From HT1-32 sp040219025 (GTDB lineage: Bacteria; Pseudomonadota; Alphaproteobacteria; Rhodospirillales; HT1-32): 64,000 nt of DNA. Numbering within the stretch: position 1 is the stretch's first letter; every line of letters begins with the position of its first letter. Location: contig JAVJTE010000029.1 of assembly GCA_040219025.1 (NCBI GenBank), positions 1 through 64,000 of the forward strand, given 5' to 3'. The notes beneath the pieces are model-generated. The model was not told where the DNA came from. It did not search any database and saw only the letters and a list, made by a program, of their open reading frames with translations. Both the position numbers and the translations under genes were made by a program. This document shows positions 33,786-42,343 of the stretch, piece by piece.

Positions 33786-34919
33786 TCAGAAAACGCGGAA
33801 GTCCTCAATCCCGGAGCTGTCCGGATTGACGCCATGTCCGGCTGTATCCGGCAGGATCATGTCACCGTCGCGGATCAGGGAAAAAGGACTGCCGAGCTGG
33901 TCGCGGAACGGGTTTTCCGTCAGATCGAGTTCCAGCAGGCCATCTCCGCCAAGGGCCGCCATCAGATGCGCCGTGGCCATCAGCCCGACACCGCCGCCGA
34001 GATAATGCGGACAGAACCGCAGCCCCGCCGCATTGATCGCATTGCCCAGCTGTAACATGCCGGACAGGCCACCCCATTTGATGATGTCCGGCTGCAGTAC
34101 GCGAATGCAGCGGTTGTCGATATAGGGATCGAAGGCGGCGGAGCCCCATAAGTTCTCACCAGCCGCCAGCGGCGCGCTGGCGATGCGCCCGAGAGTGCGC
34201 CAGACCGACGGGGCGGAATCAGCGGCGATCGGTTCTTCCACCCAGTTGAGCGGTGCAATTTCTGTCAGCTCGCCGATACGGGCGGCGGCCTCATCGTCTG
34301 TCCATGCCTGATTGACATCGACGGTCAGCCCGGCCCCGTCACCGGCCAGGGCGACGAGATCACGCAGCGCCTGCCGGTCGGCATCGGGTCCGAACCCGAC
34401 CTTCAGTTTGAAATGCCGGATCCCCATTTTACGGGCAACGGGTACAAGGTCTGCCTGGGTCCCGGCGGTCAGCGCGCTGGCATAGCAGGTCAGCCGGGTC
34501 TGGCCGGTGGTCCCCAGCATCTCATGCAGCGGTTTGCCCGCCCGGCGGGCGACCAGATCCCAGATCGCGATATCAACAGCGGCAATCGCCTGATCAATGG
34601 CACCGTGATCGCCGCACTGGATGCGGATCGATTTCAGGCCCCGGGTCATCTGCTTCATCAGGGCCTGCGGGGTGGTGATGGTCTGACCGGTGACCAGCGG
34701 TGACAGCATCTCGGCCACAAAACGGGCACGGTATTCCGCACCAAAGGCCGGCCAGTTCGAGAAGCCCTCGCCCCAGCCGACGGTGCCATCCGAGGCTTCG
34801 ACGCGAACCAGAAAGGCGCTGCGTTCCGTCATCACCCCGAAGGCGTTGCGCCGGGGCGTTACAAGGGGCGCGCGATAAACCCGGGCCTCGATCCGGGCGA
34901 TGGTGACAGGTTCGGTCAT
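33786..34919 (-). CDS. Mandelate racemase/muconate lactonizing enzyme family protein
   Basis: A 377-residue enolase-superfamily enzyme. The K-x-K motif is in FKLKVG; metal ligands fall in TVDVNQAW, NWVEEPI and LAAGENLW; QPDIIKWGG gives the second acid/base Asp-Lys block, and CPHYLGG lies on the last strand. Family members abstract a proton next to a carboxylate (racemases, dehydratases, cycloisomerases). It overlaps tctA by 4 bp, so the transporter probably imports its carboxylate substrate or a precursor. The exact acid cannot be named. Confidence 0.9.
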   Translation of the reverse strand: MTEPVTIARIEARVYRAPLVTPRRNAFGVMTERSAFLVRVEASDGTVGWGEGFSNWPAFGAEYRARFVAEMLSPLVTGQTITTPQALMKQMTRGLKSIRIQCGDHGAIDQAIAAVDIAIWDLVARRAGKPLHEMLGTTGQTRLTCYASALTAGTQADLVPVARKMGIRHFKLKVGFGPDADRQALRDLVALAGDGAGLTVDVNQAWTDDEAAARIGELTEIAPLNWVEEPIAADSAPSVWRTLGRIASAPLAAGENLWGSAAFDPYIDNRCIRVLQPDIIKWGGLSGMLQLGNAINAAGLRFCPHYLGGGVGLMATAHLMAALGGDGLLELDLTENPFRDQLGSPFSLIRDGDMILPDTAGHGVNPDSSGIEDFRVF

Positions 34920-36421
34920 TGCTGGCCTCCCGACTTGCAGGCAAGCAGGCCCTTTATGAGAATGAAGCCCAGCAGGCCGACGGTCGAGGCGGTGAGGATG
35001 GCGGTGATCGGGCTGGCCAGTGCCGACAGCGGATCGTTTCCGAACAAGATCAATACCCTCTCCATATCCTCATCAAGCTGACGGCCCAGGAACAGGCCGA
35101 TCATGAAGCTGAGCAGGGTGAAATGATACCGCCGGAAAAACCAGCCGATAAACCCGAAGGCAAACAGAACGAAGACGTCGAACATCAGCCCGCGAAAGGC
35201 AAAGGCACCGACCGACATCAGCACCAGCAGCAGCGGCACCAGAATGCGGGAGGGAACCGTGACAACCCGGCCGACGAACCAGGCGACGATCACGGCAAAG
35301 AAGCCGAGCAGCAGCATCTGGAGGATGTTGCCCATGATCAGGCCATAGACCAGCGGGCCGTTATCGCGGAACAACCCGATACCGGGGACCAGACCATGCA
35401 GCAGAAAGCCGCCGAGAATGACGGCGGTCGAGGCACTGCCGGGGATGCCGAGCGCCATCAGGATGGCCATCGCCCCGCCTTCAGACGCATTGTTGGCGCT
35501 TTCGGCGGCAATGACGCCATCCGGTTCGCCCTCGCCGAATTTCTGGTCACGGCGGCCCAGCCGTTTCGCCAGCGAGTAACTGGTCAGCGAGGCAAGGGTG
35601 GAACCGGCCGCCGGCAGAACGCCGATGACAATGCCGATGATGCTGCCCTGTGCCCAGATGCGGATCCGCCGGAACGCAAGGGTAACACCCTGCCAGAGTT
35701 CGCGGAGGTTGTTGCCGCGGCTGACATCACGGTCGCTGATCGCCGGGCGGGTGACGAGCGAGATCAGTTCCGGAATGGCGAACATGCCGATCACGCAAAG
35801 GATCAGCGGCAGGCCGTCCTCCAGTTCCGGGAAGCCCATGGTGCCGCGGGTGACGCCGGTTGCGACACTGGTGCCGACCGTCGACATCAGCAGCCCCAGC
35901 GCGCCGGCAAACAGCGAACGGGTCAGGTATTTACCCTGCAGCACGCCGACGAAGATGATCACAAAGATGGTCAGTGCCAGCATCTCGCCGGAGCCGAACT
36001 GCAGGGCCAGCCAGGTCATCGGATGGATGGCGACCAGCAGCACCAGATAGGACAGCAGCCCGCCAATGACGGAAGCCGCAACCTGCAGTCCGAGCGCCAG
36101 ATTGTGCCGCCCCTGCCGGGCCATCGGATAGCCGTCGAAGGTGGTGGCAACGGCCCCCGGTGTGCCCGGTGTGTTGATGAGGATGGCCAGTATACCGCCG
36201 CCTGTGAGACTGCCGGTATAGGCCGATGTCATCAGGATCAGGGCGGTCAGCGCATCCATCGAGAAGGTCAGCGGCAGGATGATGGCCAGCCCCAGTGCGG
36301 CTGTCATGCCGGGGATGACGCCGATGATCAGGCCCAGCATCATGCCGGCAAAGATGACCAGCGGGGTCTGCCAGTTGATCAGCAGATCAAGACCGGCTGA
36401 CATGTTCACCCAGTCAATCAT
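34916..36421 (-). CDS. tctA: Tripartite tricarboxylate transporter, large membrane subunit
   Basis: A 501-residue protein with about 11-12 helices. The TctA signatures GVIPGMTAALGLAI, LILMTSAYTGSLTGGG and INTPGTPGAVATTFDGYP are intact. It forms the channel of the TTT system that imports carboxylates using TctC. The start at 36421 is preferred; a frame 49 codons longer runs back into tctB and adds non-family sequence. It overlaps tctB and the enolase-superfamily gene. Confidence 0.95.
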   Translation of the reverse strand: MIDWVNMSAGLDLLINWQTPLVIFAGMMLGLIIGVIPGMTAALGLAIILPLTFSMDALTALILMTSAYTGSLTGGGILAILINTPGTPGAVATTFDGYPMARQGRHNLALGLQVAASVIGGLLSYLVLLVAIHPMTWLALQFGSGEMLALTIFVIIFVGVLQGKYLTRSLFAGALGLLMSTVGTSVATGVTRGTMGFPELEDGLPLILCVIGMFAIPELISLVTRPAISDRDVSRGNNLRELWQGVTLAFRRIRIWAQGSIIGIVIGVLPAAGSTLASLTSYSLAKRLGRRDQKFGEGEPDGVIAAESANNASEGGAMAILMALGIPGSASTAVILGGFLLHGLVPGIGLFRDNGPLVYGLIMGNILQMLLLGFFAVIVAWFVGRVVTVPSRILVPLLLVLMSVGAFAFRGLMFDVFVLFAFGFIGWFFRRYHFTLLSFMIGLFLGRQLDEDMERVLILFGNDPLSALASPITAILTASTVGLLGFILIKGLLACKSGGQQ

Positions 36422-36879
36422 GCGCCGCCTCCGGTCAGGAATACCGGCCAGAGCGGCAGGCGCAGTCCCAGCAAGAAGGAGAAGAAGCCAAGGATGAGGG
36501 CGACCGAAATGACAGGTATCAGGATCAGCCAGTACCCGCGCAGGCCAAGGGCTGCGGCAAGCGCGCACGAGAACAGGGCCGAGGCGATGACAAAACCAAG
36601 AAAGGGCAGGGCCAAGGCATAGAGGATCATCGCCGCCAGCAGCGAAAGCCGTCGGGGGTCAGCCAGCCCGGTATCTTCCCGGTCGTCCGTTCGTCCGGTC
36701 AGCATTTCGATGATGACAAGCAAACCCGCACCGCCCAGCAGCCAGACCAGGGGCTCTATCAGCAGCACAGATTCGGCACCGCCATATTTGTCGGCCAGCG
36801 TGCTCTGCAGCATCCAGACGGCCCAGCCAAAGCCCAGGACCGTGACGGCAAGAACAGGAAAAGCGGATTTCAGGCGCAT
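36418..36879 (-). CDS. tctB: Tripartite tricarboxylate transporter, small membrane subunit
   Basis: A 153-residue protein with four hydrophobic helices in the TctB layout: one near the N-terminus, a second at about 43-62, then two after a charged linker (TGRTDDREDTGLADPRR). TctB sequences are weakly conserved, so position between tctC and tctA is the main support. It overlaps tctA by 4 bp. Confidence 0.88.
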   Translation of the reverse strand: MRLKSAFPVLAVTVLGFGWAVWMLQSTLADKYGGAESVLLIEPLVWLLGGAGLLVIIEMLTGRTDDREDTGLADPRRLSLLAAMILYALALPFLGFVIASALFSCALAAALGLRGYWLILIPVISVALILGFFSFLLGLRLPLWPVFLTGGGA

Positions 36880-36934
36880 GGGTGTTTCAGTCTGTTGACG
36901 GGGCAGCCGGGTACATCCGGCAATCAGGATATGA

Positions 36935-36969
36935 AGAACGTCCGGCCCTGTGAAGAAGCCGGACGTTCT
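36935..36969 (-). promoter_or_regulatory. Intercistronic stem-loop between tctC and tctB
   Basis: A perfect 12-bp stem (AGAACGTCCGGC at 36935-36946 with its complement at 36958-36969) and an 11-nt loop. No uridine run follows in the direction of transcription, so it is less likely a full terminator than an mRNA-stabilising or attenuating element that would keep tctC, the abundant binding protein, in excess of the membrane subunits. Confidence 0.6.
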
Positions 36970-37012
36970 GTCTCAAGTCAGCAAACCCGGCAGGCTTGCT
37001 TTCCTGCCGGCC

Positions 37013-37972
37013 TTATTTGCCGGCCAGGATATCCTCGAAGGTCTTGTCGACGCTGCGGATGATCGCATCCGACTTGTCGGGACCATGCCAGTCACGGCCA
37101 ACGCCTGTCTTGTCGGCGAAGGCGATGAAGTCCTTGTCTTCGGTCGTGGTCTTGCGGAATGCCTCAACCAGCTTCGCAAAGCGGTCGGGATGGTTCTTCT
37201 TCACGTCGGCATGGACGGCATGGAACCGGTAGGCACCACCTTCAGGAACGGTTACGCCATATTTTTCCAGCATCGGGTTGAGCGGCTTTGCGTCCGGCCA
37301 GCCTTCGACCTTGCCCGACCAGAAAGCCCCGAGCACGACAGCCTCGTCGCGGGCAGACAGGGCGCCACCGGCGCCGGCTGCGGTCATATTGACCTCGCCG
37401 CCGAGGAAGGCCTTACGGGCCTGGCCGCCACCCTTGTAAGGCACAATCTTGATCTTCAGGCCAAGCTTTTTGAACAGGTCCTGAGACAGCAGGTTGCCCA
37501 CGGCCCCTGCGCCGCTTGAGGAGATGGTGTATTTGTCGGGATCGGCCTTCACCGCCGCGATCATGTCATCAAGATTCTTCCAGCCCGTATCCTTGCGCGC
37601 AATCAGGATCGCCGGGTCTGTCCACTGCACATTGATGACGGCAAGGTCATCCATGCTGAACACTTTCGGATCCTTGAATTTGACATAGGTTGTGGCCGGC
37701 GCGAAGGCGGTCAGAACCGTATAGCCGTCGCGCGGGGCATCCATGTATTTCTGGATGCCGATCTTTCCGCTGGCACCTCCGTGATTCTCGACAACCACGG
37801 TCTGGCCAAGTGCCGTCGGCAGGAATTTCTGCAGCGACCGTGCGGTACGGTCAACGGCGCCACCGGCACCGTAATTGACCATGACGACGATTTCCTTTTC
37901 CGGAAATTCGGCAAAGGCCGGGGATGCTGCGAGTGCAGCACCGAGGATGATCGAAGGTAAAAGACGTTTCAT
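37013..37972 (-). CDS. tctC: Tripartite tricarboxylate transporter substrate-binding protein
   Basis: A 319-residue periplasmic binding protein. Residues 1-21 are a signal peptide (ending SPAFA). The mature start FPEKEIVVMVNYGAGGAVD and the block TVVVENHGGASGKIG are the usual Bug/TctC signature regions that bind carboxylate groups. It is the first transporter gene of the operon, 15 bp after gntR, and is separated from tctB by 133 bp carrying a strong hairpin. Confidence 0.93.
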   Translation of the reverse strand: MKRLLPSIILGAALAASPAFAEFPEKEIVVMVNYGAGGAVDRTARSLQKFLPTALGQTVVVENHGGASGKIGIQKYMDAPRDGYTVLTAFAPATTYVKFKDPKVFSMDDLAVINVQWTDPAILIARKDTGWKNLDDMIAAVKADPDKYTISSSGAGAVGNLLSQDLFKKLGLKIKIVPYKGGGQARKAFLGGEVNMTAAGAGGALSARDEAVVLGAFWSGKVEGWPDAKPLNPMLEKYGVTVPEGGAYRFHAVHADVKKNHPDRFAKLVEAFRKTTTEDKDFIAFADKTGVGRDWHGPDKSDAIIRSVDKTFEDILAGK

Positions 37973-37987
37973 TTTTTTCTCCCGTTG

Positions 37988-38692
37988 TCAGGCGACTGAT
38001 GTTTTTGCTGCGGCCGCCATACGCAATTCGCCGGTGCGTTGCTGTCCGCTGAGGTCGTGCTGGTACAGCAGTTCGCCTGCTGCCTGCGCGTCCTGGTTCT
38101 GCAACGCTGCCAGAATGAGTCTGTGTTCCTGATTGGATGTTTGCTGATGTGCCAGACCACGCTGTTCCGGCTGACCGGCAAGCTGCAGGCAATATTGCCG
38201 GTAGAGCCGGTGTTCCCGGGCAATGTCGAAGTAGCTGGATGCCAGTCGCCGGTTGCCGCTGGCGACCACGATGATCCGGTGGAACTCGATGTTAAGGGGG
38301 AAGAATTCCCGCACGGAACCGGCGGTGGTGATCCGTTCGATGTCGTCGATGATTTCCGAGAGTCTGGCCAGATCTGATGCGCCAATGCGGGTTGCTGCCC
38401 GCGCTCCGGCCTCGCGGGCCAGCATGCAGCGGAAATCATACATCTCGCTGATCTCGTCATCGCTGAACACCCGGAGGAACGCCCCACGGTTCGGGTGAAT
38501 CACGATCAGGCCGGTCTGCGCCAGTGACCTTATGGCCTCGCGCACCGGGCTGCGGCTGACCCCGAGAGACTGGGCGATGGCGGCTTCATTCAGCCGCTCG
38601 CCGGCGTTCAACTCGCCACTGAAGATCAGGTTCATCAGGGCTTCCTGCACGCTTTCCACAAGCGCCTGCGGACGTTCAAACTCTAATGGCAT
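37988..38692 (-). CDS. GntR-family regulator with FCD domain
   Basis: A 234-residue regulator. An N-terminal winged helix (residues about 15-75; ERLNEAAIAQSLGVSRSPVREAIRSL is the recognition region) is followed by an all-helical FCD ligand domain with the conserved DFRCMLAREAGARAA start and metal-binding histidines (EFHRI; REHRL). It leads the tct operon, so it most likely senses the transported carboxylate. A perfect palindrome lies just upstream of its start. Confidence 0.92.
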   Translation of the reverse strand: MPLEFERPQALVESVQEALMNLIFSGELNAGERLNEAAIAQSLGVSRSPVREAIRSLAQTGLIVIHPNRGAFLRVFSDDEISEMYDFRCMLAREAGARAATRIGASDLARLSEIIDDIERITTAGSVREFFPLNIEFHRIIVVASGNRRLASSYFDIAREHRLYRQYCLQLAGQPEQRGLAHQQTSNQEHRLILAALQNQDAQAAGELLYQHDLSGQQRTGELRMAAAAKTSVA

Positions 38693-38706
38693 ATTGTGTC
38701 CAGTCG

Positions 38707-38718
38707 ATTGTCGACAAT
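38707..38718. promoter_or_regulatory. GntR/FCD operator palindrome
   Basis: ATTGTCGACAAT, a perfect 12-nt palindrome 14 bp upstream of the gntR start. FCD-type GntR proteins commonly bind TTGTnnACAA-like sites, so this is a good candidate for autoregulation of gntR-tctCBA. A related TTGTC/GACAA site lies upstream of tcuA. Confidence 0.65.
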
Positions 38719-38838
38719 TTAAAGTTAAACAGGAAGGACTATGCGAGTCAACGCCCCGCCGCGCGGGCTGATCGCTGATTCAGGCCGGTGCCCGGTGCTC
38801 AGGTATCAGGTCCGGGAGCTTTTCTCTGGCAGGGAAGA

Positions 38839-38871
38839 TCCCGGGACGCCGACCTTGCGGTCGTCCCGGGA
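38839..38871. repeat. GC-rich hairpin downstream of the coxL-like gene
   Basis: TCCCGGGACG at 38839-38848 pairs with CGTCCCGGGA at 38862-38871, and the CCG/CGG inside extends the stem. It follows the stop of the minus-strand molybdenum hydroxylase gene and could end its transcript, though there is no uridine run. The rest of 38719-38931 shows no gene. Confidence 0.6.
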
Positions 38872-38931
38872 GGACGAGAATTGAGGGTCTTTTATGTCAA
38901 CAGTCCCGTTGTCCCGGAACCGGGTGCAGGA

Positions 38932-41214
38932 TCAGGACTTGTTCTGCAGGGCCCGCCAGATCCGCTCCGGTGTTGTCGGCATATCCATATGGTCAACATC
39001 AATGGCGTCGCAGACGGCACTGACGCAGGCCGGCAAGGCACCGACCGTTCCGGCTTCACCCGCGCCCTTCACGCCAAGCGGATTGACCTTTGTCGGGACC
39101 GAAAGTGCCTCGACCTCGATGTCGGAGAAGGTATCAGCCCGTGGCATGCCGTAATCCATGAAGGAGGCTGAGACCAGCTGGCCGCTGTCCGGGTCGTAAT
39201 GGATATTCTCCATCAGGGCCTGTCCGGCACCCTGGGCGACACCACCGTGAATCTGGCCTTTCAGCAACAGCGGGTTGATCACTGTGCCGACATCATCGAC
39301 CACGATATAGGACTTCATCTCCATATCGCCGGTATCGGGATCAATCTCGACCTCGCAGATATGACAGCCGTTCGGGAAGGTGGCATTGTCTGCGCCGACA
39401 AAGGACTCCGCATCTATCGGGGAGGCCTGTTCCTGCAGCACCTCGATCAGCCGCACCATCCGGTCGGTTCCGGTAACCCGGAATGTGCCGTCCCGGAAAT
39501 CGATATCTGCGGCATGGGTTTCCAGCATCTCACCGGCTTTCGGCTTCAGCTGCTCGGCGATGTCGAGGACGGTGGTGTTGATCGCCGTGCCCGCAGCCCC
39601 CATCGAGCGAGAGCCAAAACTGCCGGTGCCTTTCGAGACCCGGTCACTGTCGCCGGAGATGATGGTGATATCCTCCGGGCTGATGTCGAGTTGCTGGCAG
39701 ATCATCTGGCGAAACACGGTCTGATGCCCCTGACCCGAATCGACAGAGCCGATGAAGGCGGTTGCCTTGCCGTCGGCGGTCAGTTCGATCCGGGCAAATT
39801 CGGGGGCCGGGCCGTTGAACGGGCCACCGGCAATTTCAATCGGGCAGGAGATGCCGATTCCGCGCAGCTTTCCACGCGCCTTTGCTTCTGCCCGGCGATC
39901 TTCAAATCCTGCCCAGTCCGACAGTTCCAGCGTGCGGTCCAGCACGGCGGGGAAATTGCCCGAATCATAGGTAAAGACGAAGCCGGTATCATAGGGCATC
40001 TGGTCTGCGGTGATCATGTTCTGGCGACGGATATCTGCCCGGTCGCGGCCCAGCCTGCGGGCGGCAATGTCGATCAGGCGTTCGATGATGTAGGTTGCTT
40101 CCGGTCGCCCGGCACCGCGATAGGGTGCGGTATACATGGTGTTGGTATGCACGCCGGTAACGCTGACATGAATGGCGGGCGTGCGGTAGACACCGGACAG
40201 GCTGCCGACATTCATCGTTGGCGGATGTCCGGACATCGGTCCCATATAGGCACCCAGCCCGGCAACCGCCGTCACCCGCACGCCGATGAAGTTTCCCTGG
40301 GCATCCAGTGCCAGGGCCGCATCGGCGACCTGGTCGCGGGCCTGGGCGTCGGCCATGAAGGACTCAAGCCGGGTGGCAACCCAGCGAATTGTACGACCGG
40401 TCCGGCGGGCGGCGATCAGCGACAGCAGATATTCCGCGTAAGGGGCATTCTTCATGCCGAAGCCGCCGCCGGTATCGGCGACCACCAGTTGCAACTGGTC
40501 AGGCTTCACACCCAGGATCGCAGCCATCGGTGCCTGCTGGCGATGCGCCGACTGGGCACCATGGACCAGCCTGAAACGTTCCGTACCCGCGTCATAGCTG
40601 GCCAGCGCAGCCCGGGGTTCCATGGCCACGGCGGTGATGCGGGTGATGCGAAAGCGTTCCTCGACCACATGCGCGGCCTTTGAGAAGGCGTCGTCGACCT
40701 TTGCCGCATCTCCCTGTTCGAACAGGAAGACCCGGTTGTCGGCTTTCTCGGGCCAGATCTTCGGCGCATCCGGTTTGACAGCTTCCAGGCAGTCGCAGAC
40801 GGAGGGGTCTTCGTCGATATCCAGAACGATGGCCTCCAGCGCCGCTTCGGCTTCGGCCAGACTTTCGGCGATGATCGCCGCGACCGGCTCGCCCACATGC
40901 ATCACCCGGTCGCCCGCCAGCGGCAGGAATTCCGGGGCATACATCGGGCCGCCATCCGGTGCGGGATGCTTGATGACCGGCAGAATCGGGCCAGTGCCCT
41001 CCTGTTTCAGATCGGCATGGGTGATGATGTCGATGATGCCCGGCATCTCGCGTGCATCGCTGATATCCAGTTCGATGATCCGCCCTGCGGCCAGCGGTGC
41101 GCGCAGGATAACCATCCGGGCTTCGCCGTCAGCCTTGTAATCGGCGGTGTAGCGACCGCCGCCCCGCAACAGCCGGTCATCTTCCACCCGAACCTGTGAT
41201 TCACCAATGCGCAT
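38932..41214 (-). CDS. Stand-alone CoxL-like molybdenum hydroxylase large subunit
   Basis: A 760-residue xanthine oxidase-family molybdopterin subunit of the CO-dehydrogenase/aldehyde-oxidase branch. The a/b hammerhead is at the N-terminus (RLLRGGGRYTAD). Moco blocks are TGGGFGMKN and PYRGAGRPEA, and the catalytic glutamate is in GAGEAGTVGALP. Authentic form I CO dehydrogenase has a cysteine-bearing active-site loop (AYRCSFR), here PYRGAGR, so CO is not the likely substrate. No small (2Fe-2S) or medium (FAD) subunit gene lies beside it, which is unusual. Partners may be encoded elsewhere. Substrate unknown. Confidence 0.88.
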   Translation of the reverse strand: MRIGESQVRVEDDRLLRGGGRYTADYKADGEARMVILRAPLAAGRIIELDISDAREMPGIIDIITHADLKQEGTGPILPVIKHPAPDGGPMYAPEFLPLAGDRVMHVGEPVAAIIAESLAEAEAALEAIVLDIDEDPSVCDCLEAVKPDAPKIWPEKADNRVFLFEQGDAAKVDDAFSKAAHVVEERFRITRITAVAMEPRAALASYDAGTERFRLVHGAQSAHRQQAPMAAILGVKPDQLQLVVADTGGGFGMKNAPYAEYLLSLIAARRTGRTIRWVATRLESFMADAQARDQVADAALALDAQGNFIGVRVTAVAGLGAYMGPMSGHPPTMNVGSLSGVYRTPAIHVSVTGVHTNTMYTAPYRGAGRPEATYIIERLIDIAARRLGRDRADIRRQNMITADQMPYDTGFVFTYDSGNFPAVLDRTLELSDWAGFEDRRAEAKARGKLRGIGISCPIEIAGGPFNGPAPEFARIELTADGKATAFIGSVDSGQGHQTVFRQMICQQLDISPEDITIISGDSDRVSKGTGSFGSRSMGAAGTAINTTVLDIAEQLKPKAGEMLETHAADIDFRDGTFRVTGTDRMVRLIEVLQEQASPIDAESFVGADNATFPNGCHICEVEIDPDTGDMEMKSYIVVDDVGTVINPLLLKGQIHGGVAQGAGQALMENIHYDPDSGQLVSASFMDYGMPRADTFSDIEVEALSVPTKVNPLGVKGAGEAGTVGALPACVSAVCDAIDVDHMDMPTTPERIWRALQNKS

Positions 41215-41227
41215 GCTGGCCTGCCCC

Positions 41228-41257
41228 GTTATGATCGATGTTATGTCCGATCATAAC
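41228..41257. promoter_or_regulatory. Inverted repeat in the divergent promoter region
   Basis: GTTATGATCG (41228-41237) and CGATCATAAC (41248-41257) are perfect 10-bp arms, one helical turn of spacer apart. The site lies 14 bp before the coxL-like start and within the 148 bp region shared with the divergent aldolase gene. This geometry fits a dimeric repressor or activator; no regulator gene is adjacent, so the protein is unknown. Confidence 0.55.
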
Positions 41258-41362
41258 CGGGCATGGCCAATCCGCCAGTAGATCGAAACGGGGCCTCGAC
41301 ATAATTTTCGGCCATCGTCATAGTCAGTGCAAAATAACCGGATATCGACAAAGGACGTTCAG

Positions 41363-42316
41363 ATGAAATACCGCCGTAATGACGCCAAGGACTATGCCCG
41401 CGAAAACATGACCGGTATCTGGGCCGCTGCCCTGAACCCGTTCAACCCTGATTCCTCGATGAATGAGGCGGGGCTTCGTGCCAATCTCCGGCACTGGATC
41501 GACGATCTGGAAATTGACGGCTTTTTCATCGCCGGCAAGCAGGGCGAGTTCTTCTCCATGTCGGTTGAGGAGCGGAAACGGAATTTCGAGATTGCGGTTG
41601 ATGAAGTGGGTGGTGCGGCAGGCACGATCATGTCCTGCTCCGACCAGAATTTCGATACCGTCGTCGAGCTGGCAAAGCATGCGGAGGCGGTCGGGGCCGA
41701 CTATATCGTGGTGCATGCCCCGATCCTGCATTTCATCCATGATCAGGACGAGACCCTGATGGCCTATTACAAGGCCGTCTCGGAGCAGGTGAATATCGGC
41801 ATCGCCATGTGGAGCCATCCGGATTCCGGCTATCTGATGAGCCCGGAACTCTGTGCCCGGATTGCCGACCTGCCGAATATCGTCGCCATCAAATACAGTG
41901 TCGAGCGCGAGATGTATGCCGAGCTGACCCGCCTCGCCGGTGACAAGCTGATCGTTAGCACCGCCTCCGAGGATGAGTGGTTCGATAATATCGTCGAGCT
42001 TAACTGGCGGCTCTATCTCTGCTCGTCACCGCCTTATCTGCTGCAGACTAAGAACGACAAGCGGATGCGGGAATATACCGACCTTGCGTTCAAAGGCGAG
42101 GTTGAGGCCGCCCGCAAGGTTCGCGACAGTCTGGCCCCGGTTCGCAAGGCCCTGAAGGATACGCGCCCCGGCGGCAAGCCGCAGGCCCATCAGAAATACT
42201 GGCAGGAACTGCTGGGCCAGGCCGGCGGCCCGGTCCGCAAGCCCTTGCTGCAACTGACGGACGCCGAGAAAGCGGCCACCAAAGCCGCTTTCGAAGGCTG
42301 CGGCCTGAAGCTTTAG
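41363..42316 (+). CDS. DapA-family (dihydrodipicolinate synthase-like) aldolase
   Basis: A 317-residue TIM-barrel protein of the DHDPS/N-acetylneuraminate lyase family. The Schiff-base lysine is present in NIVAIKYSVE. The catalytic tyrosine normally found in a PYYN block is replaced (HAPILHF), so it is probably not a true DapA; aldolases and decarboxylases on other keto acids share this fold. ATG 41363 is used because AAGGACG precedes it; a longer frame begins 12 codons upstream. It is divergent from the molybdenum hydroxylase and may act in the same pathway. Confidence 0.85.
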   Translation: MKYRRNDAKDYARENMTGIWAAALNPFNPDSSMNEAGLRANLRHWIDDLEIDGFFIAGKQGEFFSMSVEERKRNFEIAVDEVGGAAGTIMSCSDQNFDTVVELAKHAEAVGADYIVVHAPILHFIHDQDETLMAYYKAVSEQVNIGIAMWSHPDSGYLMSPELCARIADLPNIVAIKYSVEREMYAELTRLAGDKLIVSTASEDEWFDNIVELNWRLYLCSSPPYLLQTKNDKRMREYTDLAFKGEVEAARKVRDSLAPVRKALKDTRPGGKPQAHQKYWQELLGQAGGPVRKPLLQLTDAEKAATKAAFEGCGLKL

Positions 42317-42343
42317 GTCGGCTTTCCCCAATTGGCTCTGAAC

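Noticed and set aside
34919..36400. 493-codon open frame on the plus strand
   Set aside because: Antisense shadow of tctA; its translation is a charged low-complexity string typical of antisense membrane-protein genes.
39199..40683. 494-codon open frame on the plus strand
   Set aside because: Antisense to the CoxL-like gene, with no domain.
38932..41214. Form I carbon monoxide dehydrogenase
   Set aside because: The active-site loop reads PYRGAGR instead of the cysteine-containing form, and CoxS and CoxM are absent.
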